Below, in pieces: positions 36,531 to 45,758 of a stretch of DNA of 64,000 bases (position 1 is its first letter; every line of letters starts with the position of its first letter). The notes below the pieces were generated by a model that saw nothing but the letters and a program-made list of their open reading frames with translations, ran no database searches and was not told where the DNA came from. The translations under genes were made by a program, and so were the position numbers. Location of the stretch: assembly GCF_026104355.1 (NCBI RefSeq), contig NZ_CP110535.1, forward strand, positions 4,340,001-4,404,000. Reading direction: 5' to 3'. This stretch comes from Halomonas sp. BDJS001 (lineage in GTDB: Bacteria; Pseudomonadota; Gammaproteobacteria; Pseudomonadales; Halomonadaceae).

Positions 36531-38029
36531 GCCTGGGCCAATCGTTGCGCAGAACCTATCGCAGCCTGTTCGCGCGCATCGTGTTCGTCTATCTGGTGAG
36601 CATGATCGCACTCTCCACCACGACCACGCTGGTGGCGGTCGATCAGTTCAACCAGTTGGGACGAGAATGGCTGCAGCGCAATGAGATCGACATGGCTCAT
36701 CATCTGACCCGCGTACTGCAGGATTCACTCGACGAGGGCGTCTACGCCCCCTCGACGCTAGCGGCCGTCGAGCGGGTCATGACCATCAATCCGGCGCTCT
36801 CGCTCTACGTGCTCGACACCGATGGCAAGGTGGTTGGCGCTTACGGCCCTGACCGCTGTGGACTTGGCAACCGAATCGACCGGGATGCTATCGACGAACT
36901 GCTTTCCGACATGCCCATGCTGCCGGTCTACGCGGACATGCCCTGCCAGGGCGACGAGGGCGTTTTTTCGGTTGCCCCGATCACCTACAGCCCGCAGCAG
37001 CAATCGGGCTATCTGCTGGTGCAACTGGAGGCTAACACAGACGTCTCGATGGCCAACATCTGGCAGACGAGCAGCATCTCGCGCACGCTGCTCATCGCAG
37101 GCTGCGTGGCGTTGGCATTGACGCTGGCGGTGGGACTGGCCCTCTTCGCTTTTCTGACGCGACGCTTTTCTCGTCTGACCCGCACTGTCCAGCACTTTGC
37201 CGAGGGCGATTACCGACAGCGTAGTCCCGAGTCGATCGACGACGAGATTGGCCGGGTCGGGCGTGCCTTCAACGACATGGCAGCCACCATCGAAGCCCAA
37301 GTCGAAGCGCTGCACGATACCGACCGCCAGCGTCGGGAACTCATCGCCAACCTGTCCCATGAATTCCGCACGCCGATGACCTCCTTGTTGGGCTATGCCA
37401 AGCAGTTGGATCGCTGGCCTCTCGACGGTGAAACACGCAGTAGCCTGTACGCCATTCGCGCCAACGTGGAGCGACTGGCCCAGTTGGCCGACCAGCTCTC
37501 TCAGATGTCTCGCGCGAATATCGCTGGCCGACCGCTATGCCCAAGCACGTTCTCCTTCGCCGAATTGGCCAACGACATTCTAGGTAAATTCCACCCTCGC
37601 GCGCTGGAGAAAGGCATTGAGCTTCGTGTTGAGAACCAGGCGGCGATAGCCGAGGTCTCCGCCGACATCGAACTGATCGATCACGCGCTGACCAATATGG
37701 TCGACAACGCCATCACCGCCACCAACACCGGCGGCACGGTCTCGATCCGAATTCTCGAGTTCGACAATGCCCGGCTCAAGATCGGGGTCCGAGATACCGG
37801 TGTCGGCATCCCCGAAAAAGAAATCCCCCTCATCTCACAGCGCTTCTATCGCACCACGGTTGGACGTGAACGAGGTGAAGGCACCGGGCTGGGGCTCGCT
37901 ATCGTCTCCGAAGTGCTGAAGCGTCACGAGTCCCAACTCGTCATCGAGAGCAAACCGGGAAAAGGCACCTGTATCTGGTTCACACTGCCGAGGACGATAC
38001 TCGATGAGAGAGCGACCCGACCGGGCTGA
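36527..38029 (+). CDS. Membrane sensor histidine kinase
   Basis: Sensor kinase of 500 residues. TM1 is about residues 16-36, the periplasmic sensor 37-185, TM2 about 186-209 and HAMP about 210-262. The H-box is ELIANLSHEFRTPMTSLLGY with His278, then the N-box in LTNMVDNAITAT, G1 in VRDTGVGIPEKE and G2 in GEGTGLGLAIVSEVL. The sensor has two cysteines (Cys111 and Cys140) and several methionines, which could respond to periplasmic oxidation. The start is the ATG at 36527 sharing four bases with the regulator stop; an in-frame upstream codon at 36458 is not needed. Functionally it recalls E. coli HprS, which senses reactive chlorine and induces msrPQ, though this is inference from context. Confidence 0.9.
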   Translation: MSLGQSLRRTYRSLFARIVFVYLVSMIALSTTTTLVAVDQFNQLGREWLQRNEIDMAHHLTRVLQDSLDEGVYAPSTLAAVERVMTINPALSLYVLDTDGKVVGAYGPDRCGLGNRIDRDAIDELLSDMPMLPVYADMPCQGDEGVFSVAPITYSPQQQSGYLLVQLEANTDVSMANIWQTSSISRTLLIAGCVALALTLAVGLALFAFLTRRFSRLTRTVQHFAEGDYRQRSPESIDDEIGRVGRAFNDMAATIEAQVEALHDTDRQRRELIANLSHEFRTPMTSLLGYAKQLDRWPLDGETRSSLYAIRANVERLAQLADQLSQMSRANIAGRPLCPSTFSFAELANDILGKFHPRALEKGIELRVENQAAIAEVSADIELIDHALTNMVDNAITATNTGGTVSIRILEFDNARLKIGVRDTGVGIPEKEIPLISQRFYRTTVGRERGEGTGLGLAIVSEVLKRHESQLVIESKPGKGTCIWFTLPRTILDERATRPG

Positions 38030-38050
38030 CACTTCGCATCCGGAGATCTC

Positions 38051-38200
38051 ATGCCCCAACGGGTACTCGTTATGTACGGTTCCTGCCGACACGGCCGAGT
38101 TGGCACCCGACTCGCCCGCTATGCGGTCAATACGCTGGCGCAACGCGACATGGACGCCGAACTGATCGACAACATCCCATGGGCAGTCGCGCAGGACTGA
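38051..38200 (+). pseudogene. Truncated NADPH-dependent FMN reductase-like fragment
   Basis: A 49-codon frame, MPQRVLVMYGSCRHGRVGTR and onward, matches the first strand, the FMN phosphate loop and the first helix of NADPH-dependent FMN reductases (flavodoxin-like fold, usually about 190 residues). It stops at 38200, and no continuation is visible in other frames. It starts 21 bp after the kinase gene. The sudden loss of homology beside the pntB terminator suggests that a larger gene was cut at the edge of the inserted block. Expression as a functional protein is unlikely. Confidence 0.65.
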
Positions 38201-38219
38201 GCCAGTCAGACACACAACT

Positions 38220-38245
38220 AAAAAGCCCGCGATTGCTCGCGGGCT
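38220..38245 (-). terminator. Intrinsic terminator of the pntAB operon
   Basis: AGCCCGCGA and TCGCGGGCT form a 9-bp perfect stem with a TTGC loop; on the minus strand it is followed by TTTTT (complement of 38220-38224). It lies about 70 bp after the pntB stop. Confidence 0.88.
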
Positions 38246-38312
38246 CAGTACTTATTGGCTCTTAGTAACCTAGCGTCTAGCTAAGTTGCCTGAACAGCTA
38301 AGTCGCAAAGGC

Positions 38313-39755
38313 CTAATCAATCAATGGCAGCAGTGCATTTAAGCTATCCCGAGCATCACCATAAAACATCCGCGTGTTCTCTTTGAAGAACAGCGGGTTC
38401 TCGATACCGGAGTAGCCGGTGCCCTGGCCCCGTTTGCTGACGAACACCTGTTTGGCCTCCCACACCTTCAACACCGGCATACCGGCGATGGGGCTGTTGG
38501 GGTCTTCTTCGGCCGCAGGGTTCACGATGTCGTTGGAACCAATCACGATCACCACGTCGGTGGTGGCGAAATCATCATTGATCTCATCCATTTCCAGCAC
38601 GATATCGTAAGGCACCTTGGCTTCCGCCAGCAGTACGTTCATATGCCCTGGCAAGCGGCCCGCGACCGGGTGAATACCAAAGCGCACGGTCTTGCCCGAA
38701 GCACGCAGCTTGCGTACCAAATCGCTCACCGCTGTTTGTGCCTGGGCCACCGCCATACCGTAACCTGGCACGATAATCACGCTATCGGCATCGTTCAGCG
38801 CACTTGCCACGCCGCCGGCATCAATGGCCACCTGCTCGCCTTCGATCTCCGCCGCGGGCCCTTGGCTACCGCCAAAGCCGCCCAAGATCACGTTAACGAA
38901 GTTACGGTTCATCGCCTTACACATGATGTAAGAGAGGATCGCACCGGATGACCCCACCAGCGCACCGGTGACAATCAGCAGATCGTTGGAGAGCGTGAAG
39001 CCGATCGCTGCCGCCGCCCAGCCGGAGTAGCTGTTGAGCATCGAGACCACCACGGGCATATCGGCGCCGCCGATGCCCATGATCAGGTGGTAACCGATAA
39101 AGAACGACAGCGCTGCGAGCACGATCAATGTCCAGAAGCCCGCACCGTTGAGGTACAAAATGGCTAACAGCAGTGACAGCACCGCCGCTCCGGCGTTAAG
39201 CATATGCCCACCGGGCAGTTGGCGCGGTTTGCCATCCACTTTACCGGCCAGCTTACCGAACGCCACCACCGAACCAGTAAAGGTGACTGCGCCGATAAAG
39301 ATAGCGAACACGACTTCAATCTGTAGAAAAGTAAGCTCGTCAGGCGCCTTGGTGGCGACCAACGCGGCAAACGCAGAAAATTCCTGCATAACGCCATCGG
39401 CTGCTTGTGCCGCCAGTACCCGGCGGCGCTCTAAATCCGCGCTCCAGGCCACAAACACCGCGGCCAAGCCAACAAAGCTGTGCAGCGCTGCCACGAGCTG
39501 CGGCATTTCGGTCATCTCGACCTTGCCCGCCACGTAGACACCGATACCGGCACCAATGACCATCATCGGGATCAGCCACCAGTAGCCACCGATACCCGGC
39601 CCTAAGGAGGTGAAGAACACCGCCAGCGCCATGCCCACAATGCCGTACCACACGGCCCGCTTGGCTTTCTCCTGGTTACTCAAGCCGCCCAGCGACAGAA
39701 TAAACAGTACGCTTGCCGCGATCGCCGCGGCAGATACGAATCCTTGACCTAACAT
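38313..39755 (-). CDS. pntB: NAD(P) transhydrogenase subunit beta PntB
   Basis: Beta subunit of the proton-translocating transhydrogenase, which uses the proton gradient to drive hydride transfer from NADH to NADP. It has 480 residues: an N-terminal membrane domain of about nine helices (residues 1-260), then the cytosolic NADP-binding domain III with [51 protein letters not shown] and [20 protein letters not shown]. The last is the conserved NADP cover loop region. It lies 16 bp downstream of pntA and ends before a strong terminator. Confidence 0.96.
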   Translation of the reverse strand: MLGQGFVSAAAIAASVLFILSLGGLSNQEKAKRAVWYGIVGMALAVFFTSLGPGIGGYWWLIPMMVIGAGIGVYVAGKVEMTEMPQLVAALHSFVGLAAVFVAWSADLERRRVLAAQAADGVMQEFSAFAALVATKAPDELTFLQIEVVFAIFIGAVTFTGSVVAFGKLAGKVDGKPRQLPGGHMLNAGAAVLSLLLAILYLNGAGFWTLIVLAALSFFIGYHLIMGIGGADMPVVVSMLNSYSGWAAAAIGFTLSNDLLIVTGALVGSSGAILSYIMCKAMNRNFVNVILGGFGGSQGPAAEIEGEQVAIDAGGVASALNDADSVIIVPGYGMAVAQAQTAVSDLVRKLRASGKTVRFGIHPVAGRLPGHMNVLLAEAKVPYDIVLEMDEINDDFATTDVVIVIGSNDIVNPAAEEDPNSPIAGMPVLKVWEAKQVFVSKRGQGTGYSGIENPLFFKENTRMFYGDARDSLNALLPLID

Positions 39756-39771
39756 ATCGTCTCTCCGCCGC

Positions 39772-41343
39772 TTAGGATTTTTGGAACATGGCCAGCATCC
39801 GGCGTGTCACCAGGAAGCCACCCACGATATTAATTGACGCGATAAGCACCGAGATTGATGCCAGCACGCCCACAATGGCGCTGCCGGAGCCAATCTGCAG
39901 AATCGCTCCCAGAATAATGATGCCCGAAATCGCATTAGTCACCGCCATCAGCGGTGTATGCAGCGAGTGACTGACGTTCCAGATCACCTGGAAGCCGATA
40001 AAGCAGGCCAGCACAAAGACAATAAAGTGCTGCATAAACGACACCGGAGCCACTTGCCCCAACAGCAGCATCAGCGCGCCACCGACGGCCAACAGGCCCA
40101 CCTGGCGCTTGGTTTGTGCTTTGAAGGTAGCGAGTTCAGCGGCTTTTTTCTCCTCCGCTGTGGGCTCTTTCTCTTTCTTCTTCGGCTTGGCAGCCGCAAT
40201 CGCTTTGACTTTGGGCGGCGGTGGCGGGAAAGTTATTTCACCCTCGTGAGTCACCGTGGCGCCACGGATCACATCGTCTTCCATATTGTGATTGATCACC
40301 CCGTCTTTTTCGGGAGTTAGATCGGTCAGCATATGGCGAATATTGGTGGCGTAAAGTAGCGATGCTTGGGTGGCCATGCGCGAAGGGAAGTCGGTATAGC
40401 CGACCACCACAACGCCGTTATCCGATACCACGCGCTCATCGGGCTTGGTCAGGTCGCAGTTGCCGCCCTTCTCAGCCGCCAAATCGATAACCACCGACCC
40501 CGGCTTCATGGCCGCAACCATGTCTTCCAGCCACAGCTTGGGCGCGGGACGACCAGGAATTAGCGCGGTGGTAATCACGATATCCACATCCGGCGCCTGC
40601 TCGCGGAAGCACTCAAGCTGCTTCTCGCGGAACTCTGGGCTTGAGGGCGAGGCGTAGCCGCCGCTTTCAGAACCATCCTGGCTCTCGTCAAAATCGAGGA
40701 ACAGGAACTCAGCGCCCATGGACTCGATCTGTTCAGAGACCTCGGGGCGTACGTCAAAGGCGCGCACCACGGCGCCCAGGCTGGTGGCGGTGCCGATCGC
40801 CGCCAAGCCCGCCACGCCTGCACCGATCACCAGCACCTTGGCAGGCGGTACTTTACCTGCAGCGGTAACTTGGCCAGTAAAGAAGCGGCCAAAATTGTTG
40901 CCCGCTTCAATCACCGCCCGGTAACCGGCGATATTGGCCATGGAGGAGAGTGCGTCCATCTTCTGCGCCCGGGAGATACGCGGCACCATATCCATGGCAA
41001 TCACGGTGGCGCCCTGAGCCTTACACTTCTCCAGCAGCGCTTCGTTTTGCGCTGGCCAGAAGAAGGCAATCAGGGTTTGGCCTTTGCGCAGCCGCTCAGC
41101 CTCTTCATCTGAGGGCTCGCGGACTTTAATGACCACCTCGGCGTCGTTCCAGAGCGCATCCGCTCCTTCCACCACGGTAACGCCCGCCTCACGATAAGTG
41201 TCGTCATTAAAGCCCGCCGCCAGGCCTGCGCCGCTCTCTACCAAGCACTCGTGGCCCAGCTTCTGGATCTGCTTGGCGCTCTCGGGGGTTAGCGCAACAC
41301 GCGCTTCCCCCCGGGCACTCTCTTTCGGTGCACCTATTTTCAC
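39772..41343 (-). CDS. pntA: NAD(P) transhydrogenase subunit alpha PntA
   Basis: Alpha subunit of transhydrogenase, 523 residues, single-polypeptide form as in E. coli. The NAD-binding domain I starts [20 protein letters not shown] and contains [20 protein letters not shown] and [17 protein letters not shown]. The RQD-loop region equivalent follows near [13 protein letters not shown]. After a Lys/Glu/Pro-rich linker (about residues 375-405) four C-terminal helices form part of the membrane domain. It heads a two-gene pntAB operon that balances NADPH supply. The 203 bp upstream hold the promoter region shared with the neighbouring LysR gene end. Confidence 0.96.
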   Translation of the reverse strand: MKIGAPKESARGEARVALTPESAKQIQKLGHECLVESGAGLAAGFNDDTYREAGVTVVEGADALWNDAEVVIKVREPSDEEAERLRKGQTLIAFFWPAQNEALLEKCKAQGATVIAMDMVPRISRAQKMDALSSMANIAGYRAVIEAGNNFGRFFTGQVTAAGKVPPAKVLVIGAGVAGLAAIGTATSLGAVVRAFDVRPEVSEQIESMGAEFLFLDFDESQDGSESGGYASPSSPEFREKQLECFREQAPDVDIVITTALIPGRPAPKLWLEDMVAAMKPGSVVIDLAAEKGGNCDLTKPDERVVSDNGVVVVGYTDFPSRMATQASLLYATNIRHMLTDLTPEKDGVINHNMEDDVIRGATVTHEGEITFPPPPPKVKAIAAAKPKKKEKEPTAEEKKAAELATFKAQTKRQVGLLAVGGALMLLLGQVAPVSFMQHFIVFVLACFIGFQVIWNVSHSLHTPLMAVTNAISGIIILGAILQIGSGSAIVGVLASISVLIASINIVGGFLVTRRMLAMFQKS

Positions 41344-41546
41344 TCGCGTTCTCCTTTGTTTTTTTCTGCTGCTGTTACCTTCCTACAGCGCCGCCACATA
41401 GCGGTTGGGCACTGCCCATTTTCGACCTTCGTCATAACGCCTGTTAGCAGTCTAGGATCTAACGGGGCGGCTGCCAGATACTATTCAACCTTTGATTCAA
41501 CTGGGTTGTTTAACTACAACATGGGCCAGTGTGCATGACGGCTTGC

Positions 41547-42470
41547 CTAACGTCTAAACTCATTAGCAAACTCAGTAAGCACCTGATAAAGCCACACGTT
41601 GGCTGGATCATTGGCGTACAGACCATGCTGAATCAGGGTCATTTTAAGCGCTGGCAGCTCTTTGGGCGGCGCCACTAAGCGCACCGGCAGCATAGCAACG
41701 AACCTTTCAGCCATTTGACGTGGCAACGTCATGATCGCTTCCGTTAGCGCCACTACCTGCGCCGCGGCGATATAGTTGAGGTTTTTTGAAATTACCCGGC
41801 GGGTTAAGCCGTGTTGCACCAGACAACTATCGATATTGCTGGGGCGTAGGCCGCTAATATCTGCCAGCTCTACATGGAGCGCATCAGCAAACTGACCAAT
41901 ATTGAGCGCATCGCCTACGCGATCATTATGGGTAGCCGCCAAGCAGACCAACTCCTCAGCCATCCAGGGAGTCTGAATAACGCCGCTAGGCAGCGCGCTT
42001 TGGCTATCCAGCCCCACCACCATATCAATTTGGCGCTGTTCCAACCCCTCACTTAGAACATCCGGGGTAATCAGCTCAATTGAAAAACTAATGCCCGGTG
42101 CATAACTCAACAGTTGGCTAAGAAAGGGTGGGTACATCACCTCTTCAAAGTAGTCGGTGGTCGCCAACGTAAAACGCCGCTTACTAGTCGCAGGCGAAAA
42201 CAGCGCAGGCGGTGCCAAGCCTTGCCGTAGCAGGGCCAAGGAGTGCTGTACGACAGGCAACAGCGCCAGCGCCCTGGGCGTGGGCTGCATGCCATTTTCG
42301 GTGCGTACCAGCAATGGGTCATCCAGCGCCTCACGCAACCTTTTGAGCGCATGGCTCAAGGCTGGCTGGCTTAAATGCAGCGTTTCTGCCGCCCGAGTGA
42401 CATGACGCTCGCGCATCAGCGCTTCAAATACCAGCAGCAAATTCAGATCGAAATGGCGTAGCGAACGCAT
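41547..42470 (-). CDS. LysR-family regulator divergent from agmatinase
   Basis: A 307-residue LysR protein. Its HTH is HFDLNLLLVFEALMRERHVT followed by AAETLHLSQPALSHALKRLR (residues about 6-45), typical of the NahR/LeuO-like subgroup. The effector domain runs from about residue 90. It starts 141 bp from the agmatinase start in the opposite direction, with inverted repeats between, the classic arrangement for a LysR activator and its target. Its inducer may be agmatine, a guanidino compound or an arginine derivative; this is inference from position only. Confidence 0.88.
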   Translation of the reverse strand: MRSLRHFDLNLLLVFEALMRERHVTRAAETLHLSQPALSHALKRLREALDDPLLVRTENGMQPTPRALALLPVVQHSLALLRQGLAPPALFSPATSKRRFTLATTDYFEEVMYPPFLSQLLSYAPGISFSIELITPDVLSEGLEQRQIDMVVGLDSQSALPSGVIQTPWMAEELVCLAATHNDRVGDALNIGQFADALHVELADISGLRPSNIDSCLVQHGLTRRVISKNLNYIAAAQVVALTEAIMTLPRQMAERFVAMLPVRLVAPPKELPALKMTLIQHGLYANDPANVWLYQVLTEFANEFRR

Positions 42471-42481
42471 GGTTTCTCATT

Positions 42482-42522
42482 ATTCATATCACGAATGATT
42501 AAATTCTAAACATTCATTTAAT
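42482..42522. promoter_or_regulatory. Candidate LysR operator region
   Basis: ATTC-N7-GAAT (42482-42496) fits the T-N11-A LysR-box pattern 12 bp from the LysR start. Next to it is a 25-bp palindrome, ATTAAAT (42498-42504) with ATTTAAT (42516-42522). Both lie in the divergent promoter region between the LysR and agmatinase genes. Confidence 0.5.
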
Positions 42523-42610
42523 TTATCGCCAGGAATTGCTTATTGTCGGCCGCACATTCGCTCACCAGCGACTATCAGCGATAATCCAGTACTTAAGGAG
42601 AAGCACACCG

Positions 42611-43546
42611 GTGACCCACCCACAAGCGATGTCCGCACAAACCATGCCCAGCCTTTATGGCGATGTGATTTCTACTTTTATGGGCGTAGCACAAGCAACG
42701 GATCCCAAGCAAACCGACGCCGACGTGGTAGTGAGTGGTGTGCCTTTTGACCTTGCTTGCTCTGGCCGTGCGGGCACCCGTATGGGGCCAAATGCAATTC
42801 GCCAAAGTACCGCTAACTTGATCTGGGAAGGCAAGCGCTGGCCATGGGACTTCGCCTTGGAAGATCGCCTTAAGGTGTGCGATGCAGGCAACGTAAATTA
42901 CGCCTACGGCGAGCCGGAGAGCCTGGTCGACAACCTGGAAACCCACGCCAACCGCTGGTTAAAAGCGGGTAAAAAGATGCTCACTCTGGGCGGCGACCAC
43001 TACATCAGCCTACCGCTGCTGCGCGCCCACGCCCGGATGCATGGCCCGCTGGCGCTGATCCATTTTGACGCCCACACCGATACCTATGAGCAAGGCACGC
43101 GCTTCGACCACGGCACCATTTTCCACCACGCCTTAAAAGAAGGCTTGGTGGTGCCTGAGCACTCGCTGCAAATTGGCATTCGCACCAGCTACGACCGCCA
43201 TAACCACCCTTACGAAGTGCTGGATGCGGATTGGGTAAATGATAATGGCCCCGCTGCCGTGCTAGAGCGCATCCGCGCCCGCGTGGGTTATCATCCAGCC
43301 TACGTCACCTTGGATATTGACGGCCTCGACCCCGCCTATGCTCCTGGTACCGGCACGCCGGTGTGCGGCGGTATGTCCACCGACCTGATGCTGAAAGTAA
43401 TTCGCGGTATGGTAGGCATGGAGCTGGTCGGTATGGACGTGGTGGAAGTGAACCCCGCCTATGACCACGGCGACATTACCTCGCTTGCTGCCGCGACGCT
43501 GGGGCTGGAATTTTTGTATACCCTGGCGGCTTCTAAGGGCGTTTAA
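42611..43546 (+). CDS. speB: Agmatinase / ureohydrolase SpeB-like
   Basis: Manganese ureohydrolase of about 311 residues that splits agmatine into putrescine and urea, or a related guanidino-acid hydrolase. Metal-binding motifs are LTLGGDHYISLPL (His), ALIHFDAHTDTYE (Asp-x-His-x-Asp) and VTLDIDGLDPAYAPGTG (Asp-x-Asp). I take the GTG at 42611, supported by AAGGAGA at 42595-42601, over an in-frame ATG at 42536 lacking a ribosome site. It is a single-gene unit with a divergent LysR regulator and a hairpin after its stop. The agmatinase family also contains guanidinobutyrase and guanidinopropionase, so the exact substrate is not certain. Confidence 0.9.
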   Translation: MTHPQAMSAQTMPSLYGDVISTFMGVAQATDPKQTDADVVVSGVPFDLACSGRAGTRMGPNAIRQSTANLIWEGKRWPWDFALEDRLKVCDAGNVNYAYGEPESLVDNLETHANRWLKAGKKMLTLGGDHYISLPLLRAHARMHGPLALIHFDAHTDTYEQGTRFDHGTIFHHALKEGLVVPEHSLQIGIRTSYDRHNHPYEVLDADWVNDNGPAAVLERIRARVGYHPAYVTLDIDGLDPAYAPGTGTPVCGGMSTDLMLKVIRGMVGMELVGMDVVEVNPAYDHGDITSLAAATLGLEFLYTLAASKGV

Positions 43547-43554
43547 CGGTTACC

Positions 43555-43593
43555 CCCCGCCATCTCTAGACTTATGGTATTGAGATGGCGGGG
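43555..43593. terminator. Stem-loop between convergent speB and metY
   Basis: CCCCGCCATCTC (43555-43566) and GAGATGGCGGGG (43582-43593) make a 12-bp perfect stem with a 15-base loop, 8 bp after speB and 10 bp before the metY stop. No T-run follows, but its placement between convergent genes fits a shared terminator. Confidence 0.65.
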
Positions 43594-43603
43594 ACGGAAC
43601 AGA

Positions 43604-44879
43604 CTATCTTTGAGAGGCCGCCAGCGCTTGATCAATATCCGCCAGCAGGTCGTCGATGTGCTCGATGCCGATTGAAAGGCGCACCATATCCGGTGTGACG
43701 CCAGCGGCTTTTAGCTCCTGCTCGTTGAGCTGGCGATGCGTGGTGGATGCTGGAATGGAAGAGCAGCTTTTGGCATCGCCGATATTCACCAAGCGAAGAA
43801 TCAGCGCCAGCGCATCGTAGAAGCGCTCACCAGCGGCCTGCCCACCTTCAATGCCAAAACTAAGAATCCCCGAAGCATGACCATTCATATAACGCTGGGC
43901 CAGCGCATAATCGGGATGGTTTTCCAAGCCAGCATAATGCACCCAGGTGACCAAAGGGTGGCTTTCCAGATACTTGGCAACCGCTAAGGCATTGGCGCAG
44001 ATACGCTCGATGCGCAGAGACAGTGTTTCCAGCCCCTGAAGCAGGTTCCAGGCCGCCTGGGCAGACAGCGCCGCCCCCATATTCCTTAGCGGCACCACCC
44101 TGGCACGGGCAATAAAGGCCGCATCGCCCACATCGCGGGTATAACTCACACCGTGATAGGAGACATCAGGCTCGTTGAGCAGCGGAAAGCGATTGGCATG
44201 CTTAGCCCAGGGAAAGGTGCCTGAATCAACAATCACACCGCCCACGGTGGTGCCGTGGCCACCGATATATTTAGTGGCCGAGTGAACAACAATATCCGCC
44301 CCGTGCTCAATCGGCCGACATAGGAACGGCGTCGCCGTGGTGTTATCCACAATTACTGGCACACCGTGACGATGGGCCGCCTCGGAAAGCTTCGTCAGGT
44401 CGACCACTCCCCCCCGAGGGGTTACCAATGCTTTCGCAGAAAACCACTTTGGTACGCTCATCAATCAGCGCTTCGATGCCATCAATATCGTCTTTATCGG
44501 CAAAACGCACCTGAATGCCTTGGCGCGGCAAGGTGTGGGCAAACAGATTGTAGGTACCGCCATACAGCTCGCTGATCGAGACAATGTTATCGCCCGCTTC
44601 AGCAATGGTCTGGATCGCATAGGTGATCGCCGCCATTCCCGATGCCACCGCTAACCCGGCGATACCGCCTTCCAGCGCGGCGACCCGCTGCTCCAACACG
44701 GCGCAGGTGGGGTTCATAATGCGCGAGTAGATGTTTCCTTCCACTTTAAGATCAAACAGATCCGCCGCGTGCTGCGCGTTATCGAAGGAAAACGAGGTGG
44801 TTTGATGAATCGGCACCGCCACGGCGTTTTGTGAATCAGGCGAATAGCCATGGTGAAGAGCAATGGTTTCTGGCTTCAT
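43604..44879 (-). pseudogene. metY: O-acetylhomoserine sulfhydrylase MetY with one frameshift
   Basis: PLP enzyme of the Cys/Met-metabolism family, about 425 residues if repaired, making homocysteine from O-acetylhomoserine and sulfide. The N-terminal half has [38 protein letters not shown] and [11 protein letters not shown]. The second half has [20 protein letters not shown], the PLP-lysine region VVHSATKYIGGHGTTVGG and RLSIGIEHIDDLLADI. The frame breaks in a seven-C run at about 44409-44415; removing one base joins GNPSGG to VVDLTKL exactly as in the family. A homopolymer gain in an otherwise intact essential-type gene points to sequence error. Confidence 0.87.
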
Positions 44880-45129
44880 GAGAACGGCTCGCTATTTTTA
44901 TTGGGATCCGCTATTGATCCTAAACAAGCGCTGACGGGAAGGCCAACAATCGTTCGCCCTCCGCTGCGCTAAGCTCGCAAAGGTCACCTTTCGCAGTGCA
45001 GCCACATCCAAAATAGCAGATCAACCGAGTGCTGAACGTCCACCGATTTTAATAGGCTACAAGCACATTAACGCCAACAACCGCAGGAGCTGCACTTACT
45101 GATTGAAATCAGGAAGCGAACATACTTAT

Positions 45130-45740
45130 TTATAAAAACTCGCATACCTGCTCAAACGCCAGCCTAGGGCTGCGAGGGTAGAGCTTGCTGCTGTCGCCGT
45201 AACCCAAGTTGCACAAAAAATTGCTGCGGTAATCAGGGTCGCCTTCAGCAAAGAAGAGCCCGTCCACCATGTCGTTATCAAATCCCGACAGCGGCCCGGC
45301 ATCCAAACCCAAGGCCGCGCGGCAAGAATAAAATAGCCACCTTGTAGGCTGCTGTTACGAAAAGCTGTTTCTTCCCGATATGGCTCATTACCTACAAACC
45401 AGGACTTCGCATCGGCATGTGGGAACAGCTCCGGCAAGTGACGATGAAATCCTCGATCATACGCAAGGATGGCGGTTACCGGTGCGGCATGAACTTTATG
45501 TCGATTGCCCTCGCTCAAGGCAGGATCGAGCTTTGCCTTTGCATCGTCAGTGCGCAAAAACTTAATGCGTAGCGGGCTGCAGTTAACGCTGGTTGGCGCA
45601 AATTTCATCAGCTCATACAGATGGCGCAGTGTTTCATCCTCAACCGGTTTGTCCTGCCAATAGGCATAGGTGCGTGCTTCACTAAACAGTTGCCCCAGTG
45701 CATCGTTGGGTAAAGCCCCCTGAGTAAGTATTAAGCTCAT
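45130..45740 (-). pseudogene. RutE-like nitroreductase with one frameshift
   Basis: FMN-dependent nitroreductase-family protein, about 203 residues if repaired, closest to RutE/malonic-semialdehyde reductase. The N-terminal part shows LYELMKFAPTSVNCSPLRIK (FMN-binding) and [24 protein letters not shown] leads into the break. One base is missing near 45315: a third G in the coding strand turns the continuing sequence into [20 protein letters not shown], then [10 protein letters not shown] and a normal end at 45130. Without repair the frame runs on with unrelated residues to 45126. It precedes the TRAP genes on the same strand only by position, since it lies downstream of them by 18 bp. A role in uracil degradation is possible but no other rut genes are here. 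Confidence 0.83.
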
Positions 45741-45758
45741 GAATTACCCTCTTTAACG

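Noticed and set aside
42536..42610. Upstream extension of the agmatinase gene
   Set aside because: No ribosome site precedes 42536, and the extension lies in the operator region; the GTG at 42611 has AAGGAGA.
44880..45129. Possible SAM or related riboswitch upstream of metY
   Set aside because: I could not find the conserved core or pairing of a known class in the 250-bp spacer; nothing there is supported.
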